From Paulinella micropora (taxonomy: Eukaryota > Cercozoa > Imbricatea > Euglyphida): a stretch of 22,256 nucleotides of DNA. The first letter of the stretch is position 1, and each line of letters opens with the position of its first letter. The position numbers were made by a program, and so were the translations under genes. The stretch spans positions 73,222-95,477 of the forward strand of contig BJOX01000362.1 of assembly GCA_009731375.1 (NCBI GenBank). Reading direction: 5' to 3'. Shown here piece after piece: positions 8,723-17,501 of this stretch. The notes below the pieces were generated by a model. It was not told where the DNA came from. It searched no databases and was given only the letters and a program-made list of their open reading frames with translations.

Positions 8723-8941
8723 TCAACTTTCTTTTCTATCTCTATTGACATTTTTTATGTATTCAAAACCCTTATCCTTGATTAATTTTTCTGTTATACG
8801 TGCGTGATTTCTCTTCAAATATATGTAGAATTGGTCAATATTAACACCGCAGGGGATTTGTTCTTTATGTTGTCGTCGTCGCCGTGAGTTAATAGTTTGT
8901 ATCAAGGTAAACAACACATTTAACCTTTTTATAAATGTCAT
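8723..8941 (-). CDS. Small basic hypothetical protein
   Basis: A 72-residue, lysine/arginine-rich protein (with an RRRR run near residue 19) read from ATG 8941. A longer form could start at 8965, but that would overlap the end of the GIY-YIG gene. It fills the space between the convergent fibre-like gene, ending 17 bases away at 8705, and the GIY-YIG gene. No family is recognised. Its position, strand and tight packing favour a real gene, but it is short and could be spurious. Confidence 0.4.
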   Translation of the reverse strand: MTFIKRLNVLFTLIQTINSRRRRQHKEQIPCGVNIDQFYIYLKRNHARITEKLIKDKGFEYIKNVNRDRKES

Positions 8942-8954
8942 TATATTAATGTGT

Positions 8955-9494
8955 TTATATTCCAAATGTGGCTAAACAAATTGGATTCTTTTTATAATAA
9001 TATAATCTTCCACATCTTTTTTGTGTTTCTTTATTTTTTAAATAATATTCTTTCTGTTGTTGCGCTAGATATTCCTTATTTTCTTGATAATACTCTTTCA
9101 TTTTTTGCGCTATACGATCTTTGTTTGCTTCTCTATATCCTTTCCTTTGTTGTGCTAAACGAACTTTATTTTCTTCACGCCACTCCTTTATATTTCTACT
9201 CGCTACACATCTATTCACACATTTTTCTGTAACCCTAATTATTTCACCTTCTCGTTTATCCAATTGCATCTTATTGTCGCATGGATATTCTTCAATTAAT
9301 TCAACATACGCATCATCGTATTTAACTATTTCAAAAGAAGTTATATAATTACCTTTTCCATTCATCCATTTTTTATAATCTATTTTATGTGCATACAATC
9401 GCTTATACAAAGGTTGAATAGTTGAACCGATATAGACTTGATCAGTTTGATATGATCTAAGACTATATATTTTGCCTTGTTTATAGTCTGGCAT
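8955..9494 (-). CDS. GIY-YIG endonuclease
   Basis: A 179-residue protein. The N-terminal ~90 residues form a GIY-YIG nuclease domain: KIY (residues 8-10), YIGS (21-24), a basic RLYAH helix, and the LDKREGEII segment carrying the metal-binding glutamate. The C-terminal half is a charged helical repeat (variants of NK--LAQQ-KEYY) common in virus-encoded and homing-type GIY-YIG proteins. It makes single- or double-strand DNA breaks. The role here could be DNA processing during replication, recombination, or selfish homing. It sits between the penton-like gene and the small basic gene on the same strand and appears intact. Confidence 0.85.
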   Translation of the reverse strand: MPDYKQGKIYSLRSYQTDQVYIGSTIQPLYKRLYAHKIDYKKWMNGKGNYITSFEIVKYDDAYVELIEEYPCDNKMQLDKREGEIIRVTEKCVNRCVASRNIKEWREENKVRLAQQRKGYREANKDRIAQKMKEYYQENKEYLAQQQKEYYLKNKETQKRCGRLYYYKKNPICLATFGI

Positions 9495-9571
9495 CGCTTT
9501 TTATCTTTACATATATTTTATCATACCTTTAATACATAATCAAAAAATAAATGTTTTTTCTTTTTTTTTGC

Positions 9572-10369
9572 TTAAGCATGATACACCTTGAGAAGAATTG
9601 AAACTTCAAAATTGACAGGACATTCAAGCACATTGCCACTCGCATTTCTAATTACAATATCAATAGACCTTAAACTTTTTGTTGTATTAAATGGCACATA
9701 ATCGGCAACATCGTTTGACGATTCAAAGTAGCACTGGACTCCATAGGGCTTATCTAAATTACATTTACCAACGACAGAGAAATTACCATTTGCTTCAACT
9801 AAACCAGACTGGTTCAATGCACGACTATGAACATAAACGGCCGTTTCACCGATTAAATTCACGATAGATTGCATCGTTGCACTCGCCGTGGCCGAGATAT
9901 CGGCAGTCAGTCCTATCTTGTCTCTAATCGTGCTATTATCATAATCGAAACTATACGTATCACCAGTGAAAGCGAAATTCAATTTATTAACGGAGTTCAA
10001 AGTTATAACTACGGAGTTAGGGGTAATTGCTGAATTAATCGCAGTTTGAAGAGCGGTAATAAATGTATCAATCGTGTATCGATTTTCTGTTACGATTGCC
10101 GTTTTTGTAGCCGATCCAGTTGTTTTAATCAATGTGAGAGTGTTGGCATAACTCGGTATGTTTGGGAAAACGTTTGGAATAGAGATACCTTAAACGACAT
10201 AAGTACTGATTATATCAATATTACGACCAGTTGCTGGTAAATCAACGACGAAACGGCCATTGTGAGTAGAAGCGGATTTTGGTTCTGTTTTATCGCTTGA
10301 GGAGACACGAAGGAGGAAATTTTTGCGGGTGCGCTTTTCGTCTTCAAGATTGCTTATCGTAAATGACAT
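9572..10369 (-). pseudogene. Probable minor capsid (penton-like) protein with an in-frame TAA
   Basis: Read from ATG 10369 the frame runs 59 codons, meets TAA at 10190-10192, and continues without shift to TAA at 9572. The 265-codon total is one coherent beta-rich protein. The C-terminal end (SLRSIDIVIRNASGN, then a Cys/Pro/Val strand and KVYHA) has the closing-strand pattern I associate with penton and minor capsid jelly rolls of polinton-like viruses. Its place next to the major capsid gene on the same strand agrees. The in-frame TAA is a nonsense mutation, a sequencing error, or less probably a recoded codon. A 186-residue C-terminal frame from 10132 lacks an ATG at its start (TTG). Confidence 0.6.
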
Positions 10370-10462
10370 TGCTATATTATAAATTATATATTATTCTAAT
10401 TTTTAATTTTTTTAAATCTTTTTTGACTACATATACTAAGAGAGATTTTGAATAAATAAGGG

Positions 10463-11912
10463 CTACTGCTTAACAACGGCTCTACTGGGATAGATAGACG
10501 CAACTTTGACGTATTTCAACCAAGCGGTGATGGCGCGATCTGCGTTATAATCAGAAGCATACCGAATAGTAACTTCGGCAGTTCGTGAGTTATTAACAGC
10601 AAGACCAGATGCTCCAATGTGTGGCGATTGATTGAGTGTCTGGATAATGGTAGCAAAACCACCATTTGTAGCAGTAGTGGAAACTCCCGTAGCAGAATAA
10701 TACTTACGAAAGTTTTCAAGAGAAACAGATGAAGACATGTAAGCATCACGAATACCCATAGTCGCTTGGAGATTGTTAGCATACAACTCGGCATCCTCGT
10801 TGAACGGAGGCAAGTGTATCGGTGCTTCCTCCGATTTCCATCTTCTGTTGAGGAGCATACCAATCACCAATACGGCATTGATATTGTCTGTAAGGCATTT
10901 GAGCCGTTCCAAGGTTATCAATACTAGCATTATCCGCAATTACATTTTGAGTGACGATATACAAGCACTGAGCACGGGCTACTGCCTTATTCACTTGAAG
11001 ATTAAAATCATCCGAAGTCCCCGGATTTGCCTTTTGGTTGTAATATGTTTCATAAGTGTATGGAAGCCCCTCCTTGCTTCCCATCTGCTCCAGAATATTT
11101 CTCTGCACGGCGGGAGCAAGTGAGAAGGTTTCCAACATAATAACAGGATTTGATATGGTATAAGTGAGAGCCGATCCAGAGAATCCAGTGGGAACCTTGG
11201 CATCAGTGGTCAATAATAGTCAATGCTTCCTGTGGCGGGGCAAATGTCAAACGAAGCCTCATACCACTAATCAAAGAGGGAGGAATGAGAGTTTCTTCAT
11301 TAAACACTCCCGAAAAGTAATGAAGAGGAATACAGACTCTCAAATAATTGCCAGTCGCAACACTACCAGCAGTGGGGACATTGACCGCAAAGTAAGTAAC
11401 TGCATCGTCCGTAACGCTAGCCATAACATCAACACTTTCTCTCTGTCCAGACATCTGCGCCTGTCGGCGATAATCAAAAGGATAATGCCACGGGAGAATA
11501 TTTCGCACCATCTTGTTCAAATCTTCAATTCGTTCAAGTTCGCTACCATCCTTGCTTTCTAGCAAAAATCTNNNNNNNNNNTTTCCAACTAAAATCTTTC
11601 AAAAATAGCAGTTGCTGGAGTGTTCTGGAAACCAATAGCACAAGCAACATTATCTTTTCCATCAGTGGCTACCAATCCATCTGCTTTAATGTCAAACGAC
11701 AAATAACAATTCTTTCCATAGACAAAATCAGTGCTCGCCTGTAATGTAAAAATCATTTCAGTCCCCGACGAACTGGTATAAGTCTGCTGGTCGGCGAAGT
11801 TCTTCTTAAAGATACTTCCCTGTTCAGTGAGTGCTAGATTTGCTGGCAACTCATATCTGAGGTTGTTGAGAGTCATCAACTCCTCAGTATTTTTAGAATC
11901 CTTTCCTTCCAT
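10463..11912 (-). pseudogene. Major capsid protein, double jelly-roll, frame-disrupted
   Basis: Four minus-strand frames make up one protein of roughly 475 residues: 11912-11589, 11565-11203, 11213-10776 and 10939-10463. The N-terminus (NNLRYELPANLALTEQGS and a first strand pair) and the later QYQCRIGDWYAPQQK segment followed by a Tyr-containing helix (AELYANNLQ) are characteristic of small-virus double jelly-roll capsid proteins. A 10-N gap at 11572-11581 is flanked by similar contig ends, so the TAG next to it (11589-11591) is probably an assembly effect. Two further one-base shifts lie near 11205-11215 and 10805-10830. No intact copy is seen, so this copy as assembled cannot make capsid. 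Confidence 0.8.
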
Positions 11913-11995
11913 TTTTTTTGTGTGCGTTTGTGGGGTTGTAAAATTCGCAATGCTACTATACTAAAAAAATAATAATAGAAATTAAAAATAATTAT

Positions 11996-12310
11996 TTATT
12001 CGCCTGAAACGGATTGTTTAATAATATCAACTGATTTTTGTATATTGTCAAGTCTCGCATCTAAATCAACAACATCCCCATTTTCTTTGTTATCAGAAAT
12101 GTCTGTTAATGTGTCTTGAATGGTGCTCTTCTCATGCGGGACAAGGTCGCCAAATTCGGTTAATGGTTGATTAACTAATGGAGCACCATGACTACTCCAC
12201 AATTCAAATTGGTTTAGTTGAAATCCATCACTCGCGGGTCGGTTTGCTTCGTTGAGTTTGTTGATAAAACCAATCGGCAAACGAGTTGAAGCACTCAAGT
12301 TTTTAATCAT
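11996..12310 (-). CDS. Hypothetical 104-residue protein
   Basis: A small protein lying between the capsid gene and the 195-residue gene on the same strand. The N-terminal half is neutral with aromatic residues; the C-terminal half (DLDARLDNIQKSVDIIK) is a probable short coiled coil. No family is recognised. The AT-rich leader with AATATATTA about 40 bases upstream supports a real start at 12310. Its location suggests a virion or assembly role, which is inference. Confidence 0.6.
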   Translation of the reverse strand: MIKNLSASTRLPIGFINKLNEANRPASDGFQLNQFELWSSHGAPLVNQPLTEFGDLVPHEKSTIQDTLTDISDNKENGDVVDLDARLDNIQKSVDIIKQSVSGE

Positions 12311-12355
12311 TATAAAAACGCGAATATATAAATATCCGCATAATATATTATTTTA

Positions 12356-12943
12356 TCAATTACCATTAATTATTGTTTTGATAATTTGTAAATTTTTGTG
12401 TGTAATTCTTTCTTCTTTCATTTTCTTGAAATCCGCTATGGCTTGATTTACATCAACGTCGGCAACCTCCTTAGGTGGTGGTGGAGTTTCCTTAGAAGCA
12501 TCTTCTATTGCTTCTATCTTACTTGCTGGTGTTGTGGTAGTTTGTTTTGGCACGGCAACAGGAGTGGGATTGACAGATTTTGGTAAAGATTGTTCAACCT
12601 TAGGCGCTGGAGACATTTCAACAGGTTTGGCATTTGGTTCGGGAGATGAATTATTTGCCGATGCTATGTCTGGCGCCTTTCTTTTCAATGCTTCGTCTGG
12701 CACTTGGTCTGGTTGCCCGCTGGCAATAGGTTGTTCATTGTTCTTACTTTCCGATTTGCTTACTTTTGGCTTTAATTGACACTTAATCTTACCACTCTTA
12801 ATATCCGCTTCTATCTTCCTTACTGCTAAGTATTCGGGCGTTCCCTTACGAATCGTTATGAATTTTCCTTGTGCGTTTTGTTTATGCCAAAGTGCGATTG
12901 CCTGATGATAGCAAGTTTTGTATAATTTAGTTGATTCCGTCAT
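12356..12943 (-). CDS. Hypothetical protein with a proline-rich, disordered middle
   Basis: A 195-residue protein. An N-terminal ~50-residue folded-looking segment contains ALWHKQNAQGKFITIRKG. It is followed by about 100 residues rich in Pro, Ser, Lys and Thr, and a short charged helix at the C-terminus. The low-complexity middle resembles the proline-rich linker of the large PLA2 protein. It sits between the ATPase and the 104-residue gene on the same strand. I do not recognise a family; a virion-associated or scaffold role would fit the context but is not shown. Confidence 0.6.
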   Translation of the reverse strand: MTESTKLYKTCYHQAIALWHKQNAQGKFITIRKGTPEYLAVRKIEADIKSGKIKCQLKPKVSKSESKNNEQPIASGQPDQVPDEALKRKAPDIASANNSSPEPNAKPVEMSPAPKVEQSLPKSVNPTPVAVPKQTTTTPASKIEAIEDASKETPPPPKEVADVDVNQAIADFKKMKEERITHKNLQIIKTIINGN

Positions 12944-12985
12944 GTCATATATTATGGCTTAAAAAAACCATTTAATTTAATTTTT

Positions 12986-13888
12986 TTACAAGTTTGTCAT
13001 ATCTCTATCCTTATTTAATCGTAATATAGTAGAGAAATTCTTTCTAAACTGGGTTGTTCTATCACTAGCAGTATTGTTAATTGCTAGAAATGAATAAGGT
13101 TCTGCCGTAGCATATTTAACCATATTGTAAAATTCTTTTTTGGTGAGAAAAGGGCTTTCATATTCATCTGCCAGTCTGTCAAGTTCGCTTCTCCTTACTC
13201 CATTAAAAATAATCATCCAATGACAATTAATTCTTATTCTTCGCGGGAGTTTAGTATAACTCTGAGTTGCTACCCAGACTGACACTTTAGCATGTGTTGA
13301 AGCGAAAAACAACTCGGTAAGCACTTCTGATTTGAGAAAAGTTTTACTCTGTGCGATGTCATCGAATAACAATAATATCTTTGGTGCCTTCTTAAAACCT
13401 TTAGTTTTAATCAGTTCTTTTTGTTTAGTTAATATGTCTCTCATTAACTCAGGCTTATCCTCTTTGATTATGTCTTCTTTTTTTAACTTGAGAGTGTCCT
13501 CCAAAATCGGGCACGGACTTAAGCAAAAGACTACTATTCTATCATAAAAACCTTTCAACATGTTCTTTTTGGCGAGTAGATTACAAATCATAACTGATTT
13601 ACCTCCGCCAGTGCTTGCACATATAACCATAGTCCCCATTGCTGGCAATATTCCTTCTTTTTGAATAGGGAGCAATTCAACGTTATCTCTTTGTGTTTTA
13701 ATTGGTTGTATTTCCAAGTCATTGTGAAATTTGGGCGGTTTTTTGCTATTTAACTCTGTTATTACTGGCCTGTCAATGGTAAATTCCTCGTGTGCTTTTT
13801 CTATGTTGGTTTTCTCCAGATTCTGTTTCAAAAGTGTTTTTCGTGGCAACTTGTTTGCTATTAATCCTTTACGTATAGATTTAGGCAT
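12986..13888 (-). CDS. A32/FtsK-HerA-type genome packaging ATPase
   Basis: A 300-residue ATPase. Walker A is at about residues 92-98 (STGGGKS), Walker B at 171-177 (ILLLFDD), and a conserved Gln at 209 (VATQS) is followed by a basic RRIR patch. The C-terminal strand and Arg region (SDRTTQFRKNF) also fits A32-like packaging ATPases of nucleocytoviruses, polintons and virophages. It pumps DNA into the preformed capsid. The gene starts 11 bases downstream of the PLA2 protein stop and appears intact. It is the best-preserved hallmark gene and the right choice for phylogeny. Confidence 0.92.
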   Translation of the reverse strand: MPKSIRKGLIANKLPRKTLLKQNLEKTNIEKAHEEFTIDRPVITELNSKKPPKFHNDLEIQPIKTQRDNVELLPIQKEGILPAMGTMVICASTGGGKSVMICNLLAKKNMLKGFYDRIVVFCLSPCPILEDTLKLKKEDIIKEDKPELMRDILTKQKELIKTKGFKKAPKILLLFDDIAQSKTFLKSEVLTELFFASTHAKVSVWVATQSYTKLPRRIRINCHWMIIFNGVRRSELDRLADEYESPFLTKKEFYNMVKYATAEPYSFLAINNTASDRTTQFRKNFSTILRLNKDRDMTNL

Positions 13889-13890
13889 CT

Positions 13891-13917
13891 AAAGTTGATT
13901 TAATTTAAATCAACTTT
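13891..13917. terminator. 27-base perfect inverted repeat at the PLA2/ATPase junction
   Basis: AAAGTTGATTTAA and its exact complement are separated by a single T. The repeat covers the last codons and stop of the PLA2 protein and extends into the 11-base gap before the ATPase start. A second 14-base palindrome, ATAAGATATCTTAT, follows at about 13926-13939. It could form a transcript-ending hairpin or bind a dimeric regulator; the label is tentative. Confidence 0.4.
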
Positions 13918-16900
13918 TCTTATATTATAAGATATCTTATATGATGGGTTTTGAAAATAGTTTGGATTGTATCTATAATTATCATATTCGGCACCAAAGG
14001 GTTGGGGTGGTGAAGCGTAATTATAGAAATAAGGAGAGTAAGGACTACCAAAAGCATAATTACTTGGAGGATTGACGAGCGGTTTAAAATCCTTTCTTTC
14101 TGGACGAGTTTGAACTTGTCGCGGGATTTCAGCAGGGAAGTTTCTCGTCAGATTTCGTTTCATTTTTGGAAACTCTCTTTTTTCTTTTATTCTATTCTGG
14201 ATGACTGCTCTATTGTATTTATTCACCATAAAGTGGTTATTTGTGCTGCTATAAAGTGTGTTGTCTAGTAATTCAAAATCATGCTTAGTTGCTAGCACAC
14301 GATTGCGTCTTTGTTCGTTGCCTTTAATAAGTGGGTTTGTTTGCGAAGTGCCAATTCCACCATTTTGGTCGCTTGGCATTAGAAAACGAATAAGTGCTAA
14401 CATGTCTTCTCTTTCATCAGCGGGAGATTTTCCCATAATCTTATCAACCAATTTATCAATGCTTCTCATGCTATCAACCATTTGGGTGTTAATTGTTGCA
14501 TTATCTGGGTCTTCTTTTAAATCATTCTGTGGCGGTTGAACAGGTTCCTCTACAAATGCTGTTGTCTGTGGTGCTGGTATTGGTTTTGGTTCAGGTGTTG
14601 GTTGTGGTGCTGGTGGTTGAGTTTGTGGTGGCATGGTTTGTGGTGCTGGTGTTGGTATCGCCTTTCCAAATTCTGAATCTTTCAATTCTAAATCCTCCAA
14701 TTGCTTCATTTGTTCGGGCTTCAATTTACCCCTCACTTCTTCATAAATTCTCTTATCTAATACATCATCTACCTCTGCTATATCTGACTTACTAGCCCCT
14801 TTGTTTAATGCTTGCCTTATGGCCTTTTCCCATCCACTAACAAGTTTGTCATAATCTAACAATGTCAAAGATATTTTCTTTCCAGTTTTCTTTTTCAGCA
14901 AATTAACAAATCCTTTCAAATGCTTCACTTGGGATGTCTTATCTTGAAGTATATCCAAGTTATTACCCAGTCCGATTGAATCCATAGGTGCCACCACCAT
15001 TTCTGTTTGATTTAGTGTGGGCTTAACCTCAACAATTATTTCCTTCTCTATATCTGCTGAAGTATTTTTTTGATTCATTGTATTTATTTTTTCTATAAAA
15101 TTATTTATTGTAGTTTCATTCGCCAATTGAATAAAAGAATATCCTTTCACACCATCGGCTGTTTCTTGCAATCTAACCATTTTATTAAAACCATCAACGA
15201 GTTCCGCATATTGTGTGCTGAATGTAGCAGGATTGGCTACTTTATTTACTTTAAATGTCGCATCCTTGTCAAAACTGCCCACATTTTTCATGATACCAAT
15301 CATGGACATCAATGTTTTATCTACATCGCCTATAAATCCGTTATACTTCGCATCTGGAGGAGTGGTTTGGATAGTTTTCCAAAACTTCATTGCGTCCCAA
15401 AAAGATACTCCGCCACGTGCCCTCCCCTGTGCTTCCAAGGCCATTCTAGATATATCCGCTTTTGAAAACATTGAGTTGTAATTGTCAAAAATACTCTTGG
15501 CAACTTCGGCCGTAGCCAATCCATTACTCGTTAGATAATCACTCATATTGGTAATTCTTTCAAAGTATCGTTTATCGGCAAAGTCTTGGACATTCTTATC
15601 ACCTGACGCATACAATAAATCATGTTCAAAAGCAACTAAGTCCAAAGCATCTGCTGGTAGAATGTAGGGAAATTTGCCACGAGTTCTATCTTCTAATTGA
15701 AGACGGCTTTCTACTCGTGTGCCCCCACCATTATAATTACTTCCCTCGGTATGAATTCGTTCTTCTTCCAACTTAATGAGAGCATCTGGTTGAGCAGACC
15801 ATGTTCTATATATTTCTTTAAGTGTTTTTCCAAAACCGAGAACTGACATAGTCTCTACGCCTGTTTTAAATGCGCCCCACGCATTTAAAGACGCTATTCC
15901 AGTGGCTAATCTGTGCGCATATTCTCTTAATACATAATCCCCTAATCTTTGCTGTCCGCCTGCGATTAAACGAGGGTCAGGCGGAGGTAATCCCTCTGGC
16001 GCTTCATTTCTCGCTAGTGTTAGCAAAAGGGCATTGAAAGCATCTGCTCTTCTTCTTCCAAGTAATCCAACATTCATCGCACGTAGTTGTGGATTGTTGG
16101 CAACTAATCTCAATATCTGTCCCCATGCTATCCTTCGCACACCATATCGCCCAACACCTGTAGCAAGGTTAAGTAATCTATTAAGTCTGGGACTCATAAT
16201 TATCTCTTGAATACTTCTAATAATAGCATTAACAAATCTTTCTACACTTCGGGGGTCATCACCTATTCGTGGCACAAGCATCTTGTGTTCGTCGCCTATC
16301 TGTGCTTCTATTGAAGCATCATCTGGGTGTTTTCTCTCCCACTCTTCTCGGTTTTCTTTCCATTCCTTATATTCCTGCTCCGCTTGCGCTCTATCCTCTC
16401 TTCGTATTACGCGAGTTTTGTCCGCTTTGCCTTTNNNNNNNNNNTCTCTTCGTATTACGCGAGTTTTGTCTGCTTTGCCTTTGTTTTTCATATACGTTAA
16501 ACCTTTATCGGTTAATCGTTTTAAGCCTTCTTCTTTATATTCTTGTTTTACCAATTGCGCTATATCACGCTTCATTTGCTGGATATTGTCTTCTATGTGC
16601 GCTATATCATATTTATCGGTAGCCATTGCTAATTTTCGCATTTCAATCATTTGTTCGTTCATGGGGGCAGTTCCGTGTTTTCTTTCAAATTCTTTCATAT
16701 CAATGCCGTCATCTTGAAGGTGTGCTTTCAGTTCGTCGTAATTCATATTTACATAAATACTTTGCTTATTGTCCAACGCACTAATCTTATCTTTTAAATC
16801 CTCCATAGTATTCCCCCCTCTTTTTGAAGCATCCAACAATCTATCCGCTCTAAGCCTCTCGCGGGCTTGACTATTGATACCTTCATTAACTTGTTCAGCC

Positions 16901-16986
16901 CAATCAGCATCTGCTTCATCCAACAAATACTTATGTTCGCGTCTAATTTCGTTGTAATATGTAAAAAATGGTTTTTCGTGTGGCAT
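13900..16986 (-). CDS. Large virion protein with a phospholipase A2-like domain
   Basis: About 1028 residues as assembled (about 16 fewer if the gap duplication is removed). The N-terminal ~250 residues are charged helices. Residues ~416-472 resemble the parvovirus-type PLA2 fold: YNGGG (YxGxG calcium loop, 418-422), a FEHDLLY catalytic His-Asp (455/456) and a later FADKRYF aspartate (471). Next come mixed helices, a Pro/Gln-rich linker at about 780-830, and a Tyr/Asn/Pro-rich C-terminus. In other viruses this domain cuts membrane phospholipids during endosome escape; here that role is inferred from the motifs. The gene is divergent from the small gene at 17011, with 24 bases between them, and lies upstream of the ATPase. 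It is intact apart from the 10-N gap at 16435-16444. Confidence 0.75.
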   Translation of the reverse strand: MPHEKPFFTYYNEIRREHKYLLDEADADWAEQVNEGINSQARERLRADRLLDASKRGGNTMEDLKDKISALDNKQSIYVNMNYDELKAHLQDDGIDMKEFERKHGTAPMNEQMIEMRKLAMATDKYDIAHIEDNIQQMKRDIAQLVKQEYKEEGLKRLTDKGLTYMKNKGKADKTRVIRRXXXXKGKADKTRVIRREDRAQAEQEYKEWKENREEWERKHPDDASIEAQIGDEHKMLVPRIGDDPRSVERFVNAIIRSIQEIIMSPRLNRLLNLATGVGRYGVRRIAWGQILRLVANNPQLRAMNVGLLGRRRADAFNALLLTLARNEAPEGLPPPDPRLIAGGQQRLGDYVLREYAHRLATGIASLNAWGAFKTGVETMSVLGFGKTLKEIYRTWSAQPDALIKLEEERIHTEGSNYNGGGTRVESRLQLEDRTRGKFPYILPADALDLVAFEHDLLYASGDKNVQDFADKRYFERITNMSDYLTSNGLATAEVAKSIFDNYNSMFSKADISRMALEAQGRARGGVSFWDAMKFWKTIQTTPPDAKYNGFIGDVDKTLMSMIGIMKNVGSFDKDATFKVNKVANPATFSTQYAELVDGFNKMVRLQETADGVKGYSFIQLANETTINNFIEKINTMNQKNTSADIEKEIIVEVKPTLNQTEMVVAPMDSIGLGNNLDILQDKTSQVKHLKGFVNLLKKKTGKKISLTLLDYDKLVSGWEKAIRQALNKGASKSDIAEVDDVLDKRIYEEVRGKLKPEQMKQLEDLELKDSEFGKAIPTPAPQTMPPQTQPPAPQPTPEPKPIPAPQTTAFVEEPVQPPQNDLKEDPDNATINTQMVDSMRSIDKLVDKIMGKSPADEREDMLALIRFLMPSDQNGGIGTSQTNPLIKGNEQRRNRVLATKHDFELLDNTLYSSTNNHFMVNKYNRAVIQNRIKEKREFPKMKRNLTRNFPAEIPRQVQTRPERKDFKPLVNPPSNYAFGSPYSPYFYNYASPPQPFGAEYDNYRYNPNYFQNPSYKISYNIRKVDLN
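16397..16482. repeat. 38-base duplication flanking a 10-N gap
   Basis: Bases 16397-16434 and 16445-16482 are the same 38-base sequence with a single C/T difference. They sit on either side of ten Ns, so two overlapping contigs or alleles were placed end to end without merging. The duplicated insert plus Ns is 48 bases, which keeps the reading frame and repeats a basic KGKADKTRVIRR segment in the predicted protein. The duplication in the protein is probably not real. Confidence 0.85.
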
Positions 16987-17010
16987 TTTTTATATCCGCT
17001 ATTATATAGC
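16987..17010. promoter_or_regulatory. 24-base divergent AT-rich promoter
   Basis: Separates the starts at 16986 (-) and 17011 (+). It contains TATATCC on one side and TATTATATAG on the other, readable as TATA-like boxes in both directions. Function is inferred from position. Confidence 0.45.
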
Positions 17011-17232
17011 ATGGAAAATAAAAAAGAAAAAAGCAAAGACGAGCAACAACTTGAAGAGTTGGAAAGGCTAGGGAAGGAAATTGACCAAATCCGCATCACT
17101 CAGAACTTAGTGAACAGAAACCCCAACATTTTTAGAAAACCTGAAAATATCCTTTACCGCTTACCGCTATCAGATAAGCAACGAGAAGTGATTTATAATA
17201 ATATAATTAAAGAGGAAGGTAAACCGGGCTAA
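17011..17232 (+). CDS. Small charged hypothetical protein
   Basis: A 73-residue protein read from ATG 17011, which follows the divergent promoter directly. A longer open frame from 16867 would overlap the PLA2 protein start and encode a hydrophobic segment with no support. The N-terminal half is a Lys/Glu-rich helix and the C-terminal half is mixed. It is followed seven bases later by the secreted cysteine-rich gene on the same strand, so the two are probably co-transcribed. No family is recognised. Confidence 0.6.
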   Translation: MENKKEKSKDEQQLEELERLGKEIDQIRITQNLVNRNPNIFRKPENILYRLPLSDKQREVIYNNIIKEEGKPG

Positions 17233-17239
17233 ATATATA

Positions 17240-17500
17240 ATGTTGTTAATATTGCTATTCGTGTTATCTAGATTTGCTATGTCGCGGACTGCCTGCGACT
17301 TTTACTCGCGATACTCAGAAAAAAAGAATGAGAGTTGTGCTTATTGTATAAAGCAAGGGGTAGATACTGGATTTAAGTGTGTTTTCATAAATAACGGAAA
17401 TAATATGTGTCGTAGTTTTGATGAGGCACTGCCTTTGATGTGTGCGGGTGATAGTTCGTCTTGGTACAGGACACATATATATGAATGTGGTAATTTGTGA
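17240..17500 (+). CDS. Small secreted cysteine-rich protein, PSI-like
   Basis: An 86-residue protein. Residues 1-~17 form a hydrophobic signal peptide (LLILLFVLSRF). The rest has seven cysteines in a C...CxxC...C...C...C...C order with an aromatic near the first Cys, broadly like PSI (plexin-semaphorin-integrin) or other small disulfide domains. It is therefore likely secreted or virion-surface and oxidised. It converges on the membrane protein at 17502, with one base between the stops. A host-interaction role would be inference. Confidence 0.6.
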   Translation: MLLILLFVLSRFAMSRTACDFYSRYSEKKNESCAYCIKQGVDTGFKCVFINNGNNMCRSFDEALPLMCAGDSSSWYRTHIYECGNL

Positions 17501-17501
17501 T

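Noticed and set aside
12321-17000. ATATCCGC as a conserved promoter motif
   Set aside because: It lies before the 12310 and 16986 starts but also occurs several times inside coding regions, so it is not specific.
16867-17010. Upstream extension of the 17011 gene
   Set aside because: It overlaps the start of the PLA2 protein on the opposite strand and skips the divergent promoter; ATG 17011 is better placed.
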